From positions 1 to 40,659 of IMG/VR virus record IMGVR_UViG_3300047319_000776: a stretch of 40,659 nucleotides of DNA; one strand, written 5' to 3'. Source of the DNA: a virus. Each line of letters starts with the position of its first letter. The stretch's first letter is position 1. Shown piece by piece: positions 1 to 9,133 of this stretch. The notes under the pieces were generated by a model. That model saw only the letters and a list, made by a program, of their open reading frames with translations, searched no databases and was not told the DNA's origin. The position numbers and the translations under genes were made by a program.

Positions 1-41
1 GTCAAATTTTTATCGGCGCGGGTTTTTCAATGGGGGTCGAA

Positions 42-233
42 ATGTCGTTAATTGACGCCGTGACACGCTATCAGCGTGCATTCCAAACGCTCGGCCTGCC
101 TGATGTTTCAGAGATACCACCCGATAAGGAGGAGGAAGCCGCCGCGTTGCTGATGCAAGCGGTCGATCTCAATCGACCATTCATGACCGACGCTGACTTT
201 CGCACGGCGCTCGGATTGACCGGCTCTCGATAA
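42..233 (+). CDS. small hypothetical protein upstream of terminase
   Basis: A 63-residue acidic protein that I do not recognise. The ATG at 42 is chosen because a GGGGG run lies five bases upstream; an in-frame ATG at 30 would add four residues. The sequence looks helical, with an acidic stretch (DKEEEA) near the middle. It ends one base before the terminase small subunit start, so it is very likely translated with the packaging genes. A role in packaging is suggested only by position. Confidence 0.65.
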   Translation: MSLIDAVTRYQRAFQTLGLPDVSEIPPDKEEEAAALLMQAVDLNRPFMTDADFRTALGLTGSR

Positions 234-234
234 G

Positions 235-723
235 ATGCGCGGCCCACCGCCTAAACCCACTCACCTAAAGCTGGTTACCGGCAACCCTGGCAGACGGCCG
301 ATCAACAAGAATGAGCCGAAGCCGAGCCGTGAGAAGCCACCATCGGCGCCCGCAGAGCTTTACGAGGACGCAAAGATTGAGTGGCGGCGGATCGTCCGCG
401 AGCTTCACCGGCTCGGGCTGTTGACCACGCTCGATCGCGCCGCGCTCGCCGCTTACTGCCAAGCCTGGGGTCGGTGGATCGTCGCCGAACGCGCCCTTGC
501 CGAGATGGCGAAGCGCGACATGCTGACGCACGGCTTGCTGATCAAGACGACGAACGGCAACGCGATCCAGAACCCGCTGGTCGGCACCGCCAACCGAGCC
601 ATGATGGCGATGATGCGTTGCGCTCTTGAATTCGGCATGACGCCGAGCGCGCGCAGCCGCCTGAGCAGCCCGCAAGGCGCGGACATGACCAACCCCTTCG
701 CCGAGTTCGGTAGCACCGGCTAA
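235..723 (+). CDS. terS: terminase small subunit, P27 family
   Basis: This 162-residue protein is the DNA-recognition subunit of the packaging motor. The N-terminus has the P27-type pattern of a basic Pro/Lys-rich segment with LVTGNPGRRP and NKNEP, followed by a helical domain with the family-typical stretch LTTLDRAALAAYCQAW. The length is usual for the family. The stop codon overlaps the start of the large subunit (TAATG), as is standard for terS-terL pairs. It would recognise the pac or cos site and load the large subunit onto phage DNA. Confidence is high from motif and gene order. Confidence 0.9.
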   Translation: MRGPPPKPTHLKLVTGNPGRRPINKNEPKPSREKPPSAPAELYEDAKIEWRRIVRELHRLGLLTTLDRAALAAYCQAWGRWIVAERALAEMAKRDMLTHGLLIKTTNGNAIQNPLVGTANRAMMAMMRCALEFGMTPSARSRLSSPQGADMTNPFAEFGSTG

Positions 724-2411
724 TGCCGCGCAAACGGGCGACCGAGCATCCGCACGTCGAGCGTGCCGAAGCTTATGTCGCCGACGTTCAATCGGGTCGC
801 CGGCCGGCTTGCCAGTGGGAACGGCTCGCCTGCGAGCGATGGATCAGGGATCGCCAAGGCGAGAAGGCTGGGCCCTACCGTTTCGAGCCGCTGATGGCGG
901 AGCGGGTTTGCCGGTTCATCGAGCGGCTGCCGCACACCAAGGGCGCCTGGGCGGCACGACACGAAGCGCTCCGGCTCGAAGGCTGGCAGTGCTTCGTCCT
1001 CGCGAATGCTTACGGCTGGCTACGCCGCTCGGACGGTAAGCGGCGCTTCCGCGAGGTCGTCACGATCGTCCCGCGCAAGAACGGCAAAAGCATCCTGTCC
1101 GCGGGCGTCGGTCTCTACATGCTCTGCGCCGATGGCGAGCATGGCGCGGAGATTTACTCCGGCGCTGGCACCGAGAAACAAGCCTGGGAGGTCTTCCGGC
1201 CGGCGCGGATGATGGCGGAAGGTCGGCCCGATCTCCGGCAGCATTTCGGCATCCAGGTCAATTCGTCGAATATCAACATCGTCGGCAACGGATCGCGGTT
1301 CACGCCGATGATCGGCAAGCCCGGTGATGGCGCCATGCCAAGCTGCGCGATCGTCGATGAATACCACGAGCACGATAGCCCCGATCAGTACGATACGATG
1401 CTGACCGGCATGGGTGCCCGCGAGCAACCGATGATGTGGGTGATCTCGACGGCGGGCGATAATCTGGCCGGGCCATGTTTCGACAAGATACTGACCTGCC
1501 GCAAGATACTGGAAGGTGTCATCGAGGACGACGAGAAATTCTTCATTGAGTATACGGTGGATCCCGAGGACGACTGGACGGCGCCCGAGGCGATCCTAAA
1601 GGCAAATCCCAATCTTGATGTATCGGTATCGAGCGAGTTCCTGCTCGCCCGCCAGCGCGAGGCGGTCCGCAACACCCGGGAGCAGGGCCGGTTCAAGACC
1701 AAGCACCTGAACCTATGGGTCAACGCCCGCGCCGCGTTCTTCAATATGCAAAGCTGGGCGACGTGCCGTAACTCGGACCTGCAGCTTGAGGACTTCGAGG
1801 GGCAACGTTGCAACATCGCGCTCGATCTCGCATCGAAGCAGGACATCGCCGCGATGCAAATCCTATTCGATCTCGGCGACGGCAGCTTCGCCACGTTCGG
1901 CCGCTACTATCTTCCCGAGGAGATCGTCGAGGAGCCGGGCAAGGATCATTACCGCGGCTGGGCGCTATCCGATCCGCCTAAGCTGATCCTGACGCAAGGC
2001 AACATGATTGACTTTGAGCGGATCGAGGAAGACCTCGACGATATCCGTCGCCGCTTTACGGTCGAAGAAATCACATTCGATCCCGCGCAGGCGACCATGC
2101 TGATGACGCGGTTGATGGCGAAGGGCGCGAAGGTCAGCGAGTTCCAGCAGACCGCGGCGAACTTTACCGAGCCGATGAAGCAGGTTGCGGCGCTGATCGA
2201 CGCCGGACGGCTCAAGCATAACAGCGACGCCAACGATCCTATGACGTGGATGATGTCGAACGTCACCGCGCGGCTCGACGGCAAAGATCAGGTGTTCCCC
2301 AGAAAGGAACGACCGGAAAACAAGATCGACGGGCCGATTGCGCTGATCATGACCATGCGGCTCGCGATGATCGAGCAGCCGCAATTCAACGTCGCGACGC
2401 TGATCGGCTAA
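723..2411 (+). CDS. terL: terminase large subunit
   Basis: This 562-residue protein is the packaging ATPase and nuclease. The ATPase domain has a Walker A-like PRKNGKS at residues 117-123 and a Walker B with catalytic glutamate, VDEYHE, at 211-216. The C-terminal RNase H-like nuclease begins with an acidic residue in ALDLASKQD (Asp368), followed by ITFDPAQA and, near the end, DGPIALIMTMRLAM. Length and motif order fit the HK97/P27-associated Terminase_1 family. It overlaps terS by one base and is followed 16 bases later by the capsid fusion gene. It acts at the portal vertex of the procapsid. Confidence 0.95.
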   Translation: MPRKRATEHPHVERAEAYVADVQSGRRPACQWERLACERWIRDRQGEKAGPYRFEPLMAERVCRFIERLPHTKGAWAARHEALRLEGWQCFVLANAYGWLRRSDGKRRFREVVTIVPRKNGKSILSAGVGLYMLCADGEHGAEIYSGAGTEKQAWEVFRPARMMAEGRPDLRQHFGIQVNSSNINIVGNGSRFTPMIGKPGDGAMPSCAIVDEYHEHDSPDQYDTMLTGMGAREQPMMWVISTAGDNLAGPCFDKILTCRKILEGVIEDDEKFFIEYTVDPEDDWTAPEAILKANPNLDVSVSSEFLLARQREAVRNTREQGRFKTKHLNLWVNARAAFFNMQSWATCRNSDLQLEDFEGQRCNIALDLASKQDIAAMQILFDLGDGSFATFGRYYLPEEIVEEPGKDHYRGWALSDPPKLILTQGNMIDFERIEEDLDDIRRRFTVEEITFDPAQATMLMTRLMAKGAKVSEFQQTAANFTEPMKQVAALIDAGRLKHNSDANDPMTWMMSNVTARLDGKDQVFPRKERPENKIDGPIALIMTMRLAMIEQPQFNVATLIG

Positions 2412-2427
2412 AGCGGAGATCAATACA

Positions 2428-4353
2428 ATGTCGTTGGTTCGCAAAACTGCCACCGGGAAGCAGGCGGGGACGCTTACCTACGTCCTCAGCGATGCCACCG
2501 TCGACCGCTATGGCGACGTGATCGAGCAGAACGGCTGGCGGCTTGATTCGTTCAATCGCAATCCGATCGCGCTGTTCAACCACAATCCGAATTCGCCGAT
2601 CGGCAAATGGCGCAACGTCCGCGTCGAGGACGGCCGGCTCGTGGGCGACCTTGAACCGGCGGCGCGCGGCACGTCGCAGCGGGTCGATGAGATACTCAGC
2701 CTGATCGAGCAGGACATTCTGCGCGCGACCAGCGTCGGGTTTCTTTCGGTCGAGAGCGAACCGCTTGATCCGAAGAAGCCTTATGCGGGCACGCGCTTCA
2801 TGCAGCAGGAATTGCTGGAGACCAGCATCGTCTCGGTGCCGGCCAATCCGGCCGCGCTGCAAGTCGCACGGTCACTCCACATTTCCGACGAAACCATCTC
2901 CATCGCCTTCGGCGGGCAAGCCGAAATGAGGCGACGGGATATGGCGAAAACCGGCGGGCAAGCCGTGATGAAACGCCATTCAAAGGCGCATAACCCAATG
3001 ACAACCCCAACCATCTCCCGACAAATCCAAGACGTGCAGGGCAAGCTCAACGTAGCGCGTGATGCGCTGCTTGAACTTGCCAAAGACCCCGAACATGAGG
3101 TCGACGAGGCCGACGGCTACCAGTCCGAGATCGAAGCGCTGACACAGCGGCTCGGATCGCTTGAGCGTACCGAGAGGGCGCTCGCGGCACGCGCCGGGGA
3201 GGATGATCCGACGCCGAAGCCGCAGCAGCAGCAATCGGCGGCGCTTGCCCGACGCCCGTTTAGCATCCCAGCAAAAGAGGTCGAGCCGCGCGATCTGCTG
3301 TGGCGTGGGCTTACCGCTCTGGTCAAATCCAGGGTGCAACACATTCCGCTCACTCAAGCGCTTGAGGAAGGATACCCTGAGCACGAGGCGACGGCGGTCG
3401 TTTGCCGTGCCGCGGTAGCCGGTGCGACCACGACAACGGCGGGATGGGCGGCCGAACTTGTCCAGTTGGCGCAGGCCGACTTTCTCGCCAACCTCGTGCC
3501 GACCTCGGTATTCCCGCGGCTGTCTGGCCTGGGTGCTTCGTTGGCATTCGGTCCGAACGCCGGGGCGATCAAGATACCGTCGCGCGCCACGACGCCCTCG
3601 ATCGGTGGCTCATTCGTCGCCGAAGGCGCGCCGATCCCGGTTCGCCGGCTCGGCACGACCAGCATCACCCTCTCGCCGCACAAGGTCGGCGGGCTGGCGG
3701 TGTTCTCCCGCGAAATCGCCATGTACTCGAACCCGGCGATCGAAAGCATCATCCGCGAGAACATCACGCTGGACACATCGATCAACATCGACGGTCTGTT
3801 GATTGATAACGTCGCGGTCTCGACAACGCGGCCGGCGGGACTAACCAATGGCGTCACGCCGCTCACCGCTTCGACGGCGCACAGCTACACCGCGATCCTT
3901 GCCGACCTCCAGGCGTTGACCAATCCGTTCTATGCGGTCAATGCCGGGCGGATATTGTGTCTGCTGCTCAATCCGGCGCAGGGACAACAACTGATCTTCG
4001 CGCCGGGGCCGACCGGCGTACCGTTCGGATGGACCCAACAGTTTACCGCACGGTTCAACGTGATTGAGTCAACAAGTGTGCCGTCAGGCCAAGTCTACAT
4101 GATCGACGCGGCGGACTTTGTTTCGGTCTCTGGCGCGCCGGAATTCGAGGTCAGCGAGGAAGCGACCCTCCACATGGAGGACACGACCCCGTTGAACATC
4201 GGCACCGCCGGATCGCCCGCGACTATCGCCGCTCCCACGCAATCGATGTTCCAGACCGCTCAGATCGCGGTTCGCATGCTCGCCAACGTCACCTGGGCGA
4301 TGCGGCGCGCCGGGATGGTTCAGTACATGACGGGCGTAAACTGGGGTCCGTAA
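2428..4353 (+). CDS. prohead protease-major capsid protein fusion
   Basis: A single 641-residue ORF carries two HK97-type functions. Residues 1-150 resemble the U35 prohead protease: LFNHNPNSPIGKW contains a candidate catalytic His52, LRATSVGF a candidate Ser102, and TSIVSVPANPAAL closes the domain. Residues 190-260 are helical and charged, like the scaffolding delta domain, followed by a Gln-rich linker. From about 335 to the end the HK97-fold capsid protein is visible (IKIPSRATTPSIGGSFVAEG, then the C-terminal VTWAMRRAGMVQYM). GGAG lies ten bases before the ATG. Fused protease-capsid polypeptides occur in other phages; self-cleavage would release the coat protein. Confidence 0.9.
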   Translation: MSLVRKTATGKQAGTLTYVLSDATVDRYGDVIEQNGWRLDSFNRNPIALFNHNPNSPIGKWRNVRVEDGRLVGDLEPAARGTSQRVDEILSLIEQDILRATSVGFLSVESEPLDPKKPYAGTRFMQQELLETSIVSVPANPAALQVARSLHISDETISIAFGGQAEMRRRDMAKTGGQAVMKRHSKAHNPMTTPTISRQIQDVQGKLNVARDALLELAKDPEHEVDEADGYQSEIEALTQRLGSLERTERALAARAGEDDPTPKPQQQQSAALARRPFSIPAKEVEPRDLLWRGLTALVKSRVQHIPLTQALEEGYPEHEATAVVCRAAVAGATTTTAGWAAELVQLAQADFLANLVPTSVFPRLSGLGASLAFGPNAGAIKIPSRATTPSIGGSFVAEGAPIPVRRLGTTSITLSPHKVGGLAVFSREIAMYSNPAIESIIRENITLDTSINIDGLLIDNVAVSTTRPAGLTNGVTPLTASTAHSYTAILADLQALTNPFYAVNAGRILCLLLNPAQGQQLIFAPGPTGVPFGWTQQFTARFNVIESTSVPSGQVYMIDAADFVSVSGAPEFEVSEEATLHMEDTTPLNIGTAGSPATIAAPTQSMFQTAQIAVRMLANVTWAMRRAGMVQYMTGVNWGP

Positions 4354-4407
4354 ACGGTTCGGGCGTAGGCGGGGCTTCGGCCCCGCCAATCTTTCGGAGG
4401 CGAAGAG

Positions 4408-4794
4408 ATGTCAGACAAGCCTGATGAACGTGCCGCGCCGGTTAATCAACCGACCCCGACGCAATTGATGGCGGACGGGTTCAAGATGATGGCGCACGGC
4501 AATGATCCGGAGGGAACGCCGGTCACTGGCCCGCCGGTCAATGTCGACGTCCCCTATGTGAGCGGAACGGGAGCGGTCGGGCAGGAGTTGCTGACGACGC
4601 TGGGGAACTGGAGCCAGGAGCCGACCCAGTACCGTGGCACTTGGTATAGCGACGGCACGACGCACGTAGGAGACGGCGCCAGCTATCTGATCGTGGCGAG
4701 CGATGTCGGGCACAGCATCACTTGCGTCGTAACGGCCAGTAACCCGTTCGGCTCGACCGATGCGCCGCACTCGAACGCCGTCCTGGTTTCATAG
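4408..4794 (+). CDS. Ig-like domain structural protein, possible capsid decoration
   Basis: A 128-residue protein. The first 45 residues are polar and Pro-rich. The rest is one bacterial Ig-like beta-sandwich recognisable from VGQELLTTLGNWS, the central tryptophan in TWYSDG, and ASDVGHSITCVVTASNPFG. Such domains are common on phage capsid and tail surfaces, where they may bind carbohydrates. A GGAGG ribosome binding site lies just upstream. Its place directly after the capsid gene suggests a decoration protein, but this is inference. It begins MSDKP, like the genes at 4807 and 22043. Confidence 0.8.
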   Translation: MSDKPDERAAPVNQPTPTQLMADGFKMMAHGNDPEGTPVTGPPVNVDVPYVSGTGAVGQELLTTLGNWSQEPTQYRGTWYSDGTTHVGDGASYLIVASDVGHSITCVVTASNPFGSTDAPHSNAVLVS

Positions 4795-4806
4795 GGAGCA
4801 AAGCAA

Positions 4807-5217
4807 ATGTCCGACAAACAGCCCAACGACAAGCGGCCCACTGATGAGCGGCCCCACGATCAGCGCCAACCTCATCAGCAGCAACCCGCCGACAAGCGGC
4901 CCGCCGCCGAGCAGCGACCGGCCGAGCAGCGCCACGCCTCACAGCATCCGGCCGACAAGCGCCCAACCGTTGACGAGCGTCGCGTCGCCGGTATGCGAGT
5001 GACGCCGACGCGCGAGGAGATAGAGCAGGAGCACGCCGAGCGGCTCGAAACGGTAAACAATCCTCCGCAGCCAACACCGACCCAGGCGGAAGCCGACGCG
5101 ATGATGGAGGGCGCATACGAACAGGGGCAGGAACCCGAAGCGGCGGCGCAAGCAAGGCGGGAACGTGAGACGCGCGACATGAAGCCGCAGGCTGGCGCCG
5201 ACTACAAAACGCGCTGA
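4807..5217 (+). CDS. disordered hydrophilic protein between capsid and portal
   Basis: A 136-residue protein rich in Gln, Pro, Arg, Asp and Lys, with short repeats of the form ADKRP and AEQRP in the first half and an acidic, helical second half. It has no membrane segment and no recognised domain. AGGGAGCAAAG precedes the ATG. Its stop overlaps the portal start (TGATG). It could be a scaffold or a minor head protein; the sequence alone does not decide this. Confidence 0.7.
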   Translation: MSDKQPNDKRPTDERPHDQRQPHQQQPADKRPAAEQRPAEQRHASQHPADKRPTVDERRVAGMRVTPTREEIEQEHAERLETVNNPPQPTPTQAEADAMMEGAYEQGQEPEAAAQARRERETRDMKPQAGADYKTR

Positions 5218-6647
5218 TGGGCAACTGGCTCGCCCGCATCCTGCCGTGGGGCCAGAAGCAGGTCGCAGCCGAAGGGCAATACCGCCCTGGCCCCTACATG
5301 CTGTCGCAGGGCTGGCTGAGCGCCAAGGCGGGCCGGGATTGGAACTGGTGGCAGACCGGCTATCGCTTGCAGCCCTACGGCGAGCGGCGGGCGATGGTCG
5401 AGGCGTGCGTCAGCGCATACTCGCAGACCGTGCCGATGTGTCCCGGCAATCATTGGCGCAAGCTCGGCAACGGTGGCCGCGAGCGCGTCGTCAATTCGGC
5501 GCTGACCCGCATCCTCCGCCAGCCAAACGATTACCAGAGTATCTCGGATTTCCTGCTGAACTTGACGCGGCGGCTCTATGAGCACGGCGAGGCGTTCGCG
5601 TTGGTTGCCCGAAACAACCGCGCCGAAATTGCCGAGTTGCACCTGATGCGGTTCGGCCGCGCACAGATCGCCGGAGATGGGTCCGTTTTCTACTCGCTGA
5701 GCGGCAACGAGATCGTCGACCGGCGGCTTGATCTCACTTTGTCGGAACCCGCCCCGGCGCGTGATGTGCTGCACGTCCGGTTGCATACACCGCGGCATCC
5801 GCTGCGGGGCGAAAGCCCGATACTCTCCGCAACGCTCGATCTCGCAATGTCGGGCGCCGCGCTCAACCAACAGATCGCGTTCTATCTCAACCAAGCGCGG
5901 CCGAGCTTTACGCTGCAAACAGATCAAACGATGACGGCGGAGCAGATCGAGGCCACCCGGCAGCGGTGGAACGATGTCAGCCAGGGCGACAATGCCGGCC
6001 TGACTGCAGTCCTTACCAATGGGCTTAAGGCGAACTCGATCGAGACCAGCGCGGTCGACGCGCAGCTTGCCGAAATGCTCAAGATGACGGACCAAAATAT
6101 CGCTTTAGCAATGAGAGTGCCGTTGCAGATACTCGGCATCGGCGGCCCGACCTATGCCTCGACCGAGTTGCTGATGCAATCGTGGATCGCCTCGGGTTTG
6201 GGGTTCACGCTCAACCACATCGAGGAAGCGATCGGGAACCTGTTCGGTCTCTACGGCCAGCCCGACGAATACCTGGAATTCGACACCCGCGCGTTGCTCC
6301 GCAGCGCCTACCGCGAGCGGATCGAAGCTCTCGCGCGGGGCGTCATCAGCGGCATTTACTCGCCCGACGAGGCGCGGGCGGAGGAGGACTTGCCGGCGGT
6401 CGAGGACGGCTACGGCGCGATGCCGCGCGTCCAGCAGCAGGTTGTCCCGCTATCCTATGGCGCGGACCTGAAGCCACCGTCGGCGGCCTCGCCAGCACCG
6501 CCGCCAGCCGCGGGTGGATCCGCCGATGGTGGCGGTTCATCAGCGGACAGCGGGGGTGGCGATGGAGCCGATCAGTCCAAGGGCGTCGTCGCTGCCTTCC
6601 GGCGGCGCACTCGCAGACCGAACGATCATGTCGACATCGCCGCTTGA
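5217..6647 (+). CDS. portal protein, HK97 family
   Basis: A 476-residue portal subunit, the dodecameric ring through which DNA enters and leaves the head. Family marks include [20 protein letters not shown]-like text near residues 60-80, [14 protein letters not shown], the stem segment [14 protein letters not shown], and the [15 protein letters not shown] region near 310-330 that precedes the crown. The C-terminal 50 residues are Pro/Ala/Gly/Ser-rich and disordered. The start overlaps the upstream stop (TGATG). The gene lies after, not before, the protease-capsid gene, which is not the usual HK97 order. Confidence 0.93.
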   Translation: MGNWLARILPWGQKQVAAEGQYRPGPYMLSQGWLSAKAGRDWNWWQTGYRLQPYGERRAMVEACVSAYSQTVPMCPGNHWRKLGNGGRERVVNSALTRILRQPNDYQSISDFLLNLTRRLYEHGEAFALVARNNRAEIAELHLMRFGRAQIAGDGSVFYSLSGNEIVDRRLDLTLSEPAPARDVLHVRLHTPRHPLRGESPILSATLDLAMSGAALNQQIAFYLNQARPSFTLQTDQTMTAEQIEATRQRWNDVSQGDNAGLTAVLTNGLKANSIETSAVDAQLAEMLKMTDQNIALAMRVPLQILGIGGPTYASTELLMQSWIASGLGFTLNHIEEAIGNLFGLYGQPDEYLEFDTRALLRSAYRERIEALARGVISGIYSPDEARAEEDLPAVEDGYGAMPRVQQQVVPLSYGADLKPPSAASPAPPPAAGGSADGGGSSADSGGGDGADQSKGVVAAFRRRTRRPNDHVDIAA

Positions 6648-7497
6648 GTCGCTTGCCGAGGAACTGGGCGATTTCGCGCTCCGCGTCGAGCGCGGAGTCG
6701 AGCTTAGGCTTGCGGCGGCGCTTGCTGAAATCCGCGAGGAGACGGCGGCCCTCCGCGCCCAGCGGGCTGAAACCGAACTCAGCATCCAGCGCGCGATCGC
6801 CGAGAAGCTCGCGACGCTGCGAGACGGCCCGCCCGGACCGCCAGGAGAGCGCGGAGACCCGGGCGAGCGCGGTGAAGCTATCCAAGGGCCGGCCGGCGAG
6901 CGAGGCCTTGTAGGGCCTGCCGGAGCCGCCGGAGAGCAGGGGGTGCGCGGCGACCGCGGCGAGCCAGGGGAAGCCGGGCCGCGTGGAGAGCGCGGAGAGA
7001 CCGGCCCGGTCGGAAAGTTCTCGCCGCCGGTCGTGTGGGCGAAAGGGATCCACTACGAGGCCGCGCTCGTGACGCATGGCGGCTCGACCTATTGCGCGGC
7101 GCGAGATACCGCTGAGGCACCGCCGCATGAAGACTGGATTTGTCTCGCCGCGGCGGGCGCGGCCGGGATCGACGGGCAATCATTGACCATCCGCGGCATG
7201 TGGAACGCGACGACCGTCTACCGGACGATGGATGTCGTCGCGATCAATGGGTCGTCGTTCGTTGCGCGCGTCGATGATCCGGGGCCATGCCCGGGCGAGG
7301 GATGGCGCCTGATCGCGTCACAGGGCAATCGCGGCAAGCCTGGGGAAGCTGGCCCGAGAGGCGAACGCGGGCCGCCAGGGCGCGGCATAGCGGCGGCGGC
7401 GATCGACGACCAGGGCGTGCTGACGCTGACCCACGACGACGGCTCGACCGTCTCGTGCGACTTCTATCCGCTATTGGCCCGGTTGCGCCGCTCGTGA
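6628..7497 (+). CDS. collagen-like protein with two carbohydrate-binding-like modules
   Basis: A 289-residue protein. Residues 5-65 form a probable coiled coil. Residues 67-130 are an almost unbroken run of Gly-X-Y triplets ([16 protein letters not shown]). Two similar modules follow at about 133-175 and 188-230, each with the pattern W-x-Y-x-x-x-D/L-V-x-x-x-G-S-x-x-x-A-R ending in a tryptophan, as in CBM5/12-like chitin-binding modules. A short second collagen segment occupies 233-253. ATG 6628 is taken as start, overlapping the portal end by 20 bases; ATG 6562 and ATG 6514 are alternatives. It probably forms a trimeric fibre, perhaps on the head or neck. Confidence 0.85.
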   Translation: MSTSPLESLAEELGDFALRVERGVELRLAAALAEIREETAALRAQRAETELSIQRAIAEKLATLRDGPPGPPGERGDPGERGEAIQGPAGERGLVGPAGAAGEQGVRGDRGEPGEAGPRGERGETGPVGKFSPPVVWAKGIHYEAALVTHGGSTYCAARDTAEAPPHEDWICLAAAGAAGIDGQSLTIRGMWNATTVYRTMDVVAINGSSFVARVDDPGPCPGEGWRLIASQGNRGKPGEAGPRGERGPPGRGIAAAAIDDQGVLTLTHDDGSTVSCDFYPLLARLRRS

Positions 7498-8144
7498 GGC
7501 GACCGGCCGGCTATACCATCACCCGCGTCATCACACCGGCCGAGAGTCTGGCGCTGATGAGCCTCGACCAAGCGAAGACCGCGCTCGGCATCGATCCGGC
7601 CGACACGTCACAGGATGCCGCGATCCAGCAGGAGATCGACGCGGTGTCGGCCGCGATCAATCAATACTGCGACCGCGTATTCGTGCGGCAAACCTATCGC
7701 GACCAAATCCGCCGCGTCTGGGATTGGCTCGGACAGGGCCGGCCGCTCGAAACGCGGCAGTGGCCGATCCCGCTGGACGAAGGCGGCGTGCCGGTGCTGA
7801 CGGTGACCGAGGACGGCACGCTGCTCGATCCGGCGCTATGGGAGATCGAGATCGAGACCGGCTCGATCTATCGGCTCGACACTCAGGCGATGATCTACTC
7901 ATGGACCGGCCAAGTGACCTTGATCGATTACGATGCGGGTTATGATGTCATTCCGCCGGACGTGCAGGGCGCAGCGCTCGAATATCTGACCTCCCGCTGG
8001 TCGGCGCGCGGTCGCGACCCGGCGCTGCGCCGCGAAACGATTCCGGATGTCATTCAACAGGACTGGTACACCGATGCGACGACGCCCTCGATGTCGAGCA
8101 CCGTCCGCGACTGGCTCGCGCCCTACAGGAAGTGGGTCGTATGA
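7494..8144 (+). CDS. head-tail connector, gp6-like
   Basis: A 216-residue adaptor predicted to sit under the portal ring. The start is the GTG that overlaps the previous stop (GTGA), giving [13 protein letters not shown]. The helical pattern [12 protein letters not shown], followed by [19 protein letters not shown], is typical of gp6/DUF3168-neighbour connectors; the end has ALEYLTSRW. The next gene starts inside its stop codon (ATGA). Position between portal and tail genes supports the call. Confidence 0.8.
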   Translation: MRRPAGYTITRVITPAESLALMSLDQAKTALGIDPADTSQDAAIQQEIDAVSAAINQYCDRVFVRQTYRDQIRRVWDWLGQGRPLETRQWPIPLDEGGVPVLTVTEDGTLLDPALWEIEIETGSIYRLDTQAMIYSWTGQVTLIDYDAGYDVIPPDVQGAALEYLTSRWSARGRDPALRRETIPDVIQQDWYTDATTPSMSSTVRDWLAPYRKWVV

Positions 8145-8485
8145 CGCCGCGAACGATCATCACAAGTCTCGACAGGGCGCTCGCCCACACCGGCGAAAGC
8201 GTCACCTTGCAGCATACGACGATCGACGGCTCGACCGGCGGGATTACTGTCAGCGATGAGATCACCTGTCCGGCTCAGGTCCGCTCCTATGCGCCGCAGG
8301 ACCTCGCGGCGGGCGACGTGCAGGACATCCGGGTCATTCTCAGTCCGACCAGCCTCGCGGCCTTCGGCATTCCGGCCAAGGATGACCGCGTGATCATCCG
8401 CGGCAATCCGAGCAACGTCGAGCAGATCGGGCCGATCTACTACGGCGGGCAACTCGTGCGTGTGAACCTGCTGTGTCGGGGCTGA
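8141..8485 (+). CDS. head-tail joining (stopper-like) protein
   Basis: A 114-residue, beta-rich protein. ATG 8141 overlaps the connector stop and has GGAAGTGGG upstream; an in-frame GTG at 8132 is less likely. Text such as TLQHTTIDGSTG, a central DIRVILSPTSLAAFGIPAKD, and GPIYYGGQLVRVNLLCRG resembles SPP1 gp16-type head completion proteins. It would close the connector after packaging. The family is inferred from size, strand pattern and order. Confidence 0.65.
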   Translation: MTPRTIITSLDRALAHTGESVTLQHTTIDGSTGGITVSDEITCPAQVRSYAPQDLAAGDVQDIRVILSPTSLAAFGIPAKDDRVIIRGNPSNVEQIGPIYYGGQLVRVNLLCRG

Positions 8486-8501
8486 TGAAGGAGGCCGCGG
8501 A

Positions 8502-8675
8502 ATGAGCCTGCTATTGCTGGCCCTGCTGATCGTGATCCTGTTCGGCGGCCTCGGCGGCGGATACTACGGATATCGCGGCGGCTACTATGGCGGTTACGGC
8601 TACGGCGGCATTGGGCTGATTGTAATTGTGCTGCTAATCATCCTGCTGTTCGGCTACGGCCCGCGGTTCTGGTAG
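8502..8675 (+). CDS. small Gly/Tyr-rich membrane protein
   Basis: A 57-residue protein with two hydrophobic segments (residues 2-18 and 37-50) flanking a GGYYGYRGGYYGGYGYGG loop. A full AAGGAGG ribosome binding site at 8488-8494 precedes the ATG, and its TAG overlaps the following GTG start, so it is clearly a translated member of the late operon. It resembles the short DUF3309-like membrane proteins common in alphaproteobacteria. Function is unknown; a role in membrane-associated assembly or lysis is only a guess. Confidence 0.75.
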   Translation: MSLLLLALLIVILFGGLGGGYYGYRGGYYGGYGYGGIGLIVIVLLIILLFGYGPRFW

Positions 8676-9133
8676 TGGCCGATCAGCGCGAAGCCATCTT
8701 GTCGCGGCTGGTGACGGTCTGCGGCGCTGTCGAGGGCATCAACGCGGTCGATCGAAACCGGCTTGATGTCACCGAGATGCTGCGCCCTGCGGTGATCGTT
8801 CTCGACGGCTCCGAACACATGGTCACGGCGTCGCCGAGTAGCGGGCGGGACGCGACCGTATCCGAGAAGCAGCGCATGGAACTATTGCCGCAGGTTATCA
8901 TTGCGGTGCGCGGCAACGGCGGCGGCGAAGCCGGCACGCTCCTGACGCTCTACCGCAACAAGGTTCTCGCCGCGATCCTCAACGACACGGCGCTGCGGGC
9001 AAGCGTCACGACCAACGGCGGCATTCGCTACGAGGGCTGCGTCGTTCCACCACCCGACGCCGAGGCGCGCGAATACCGCATCGACCTCAATCTCGTGTTC
9101 ACCTACATCTTCAGCTTGGGCGACTTGCTCTGA
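8675..9133 (+). CDS. tail terminator-like protein
   Basis: A 152-residue protein starting at GTG 8675, which overlaps the previous TAG. The pattern of an N-terminal helix (REAILSRLVTVCGAV), a beta sheet (LRPAVIVLDGSEH) and an amphipathic helix before EYRIDLNLVFTYIF fits tail terminator/minor tail proteins that end tail tube polymerisation. Its stop overlaps the next start (TGATG). Assignment rests on fold pattern and position. Confidence 0.6.
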   Translation: MADQREAILSRLVTVCGAVEGINAVDRNRLDVTEMLRPAVIVLDGSEHMVTASPSSGRDATVSEKQRMELLPQVIIAVRGNGGGEAGTLLTLYRNKVLAAILNDTALRASVTTNGGIRYEGCVVPPPDAEAREYRIDLNLVFTYIFSLGDLL

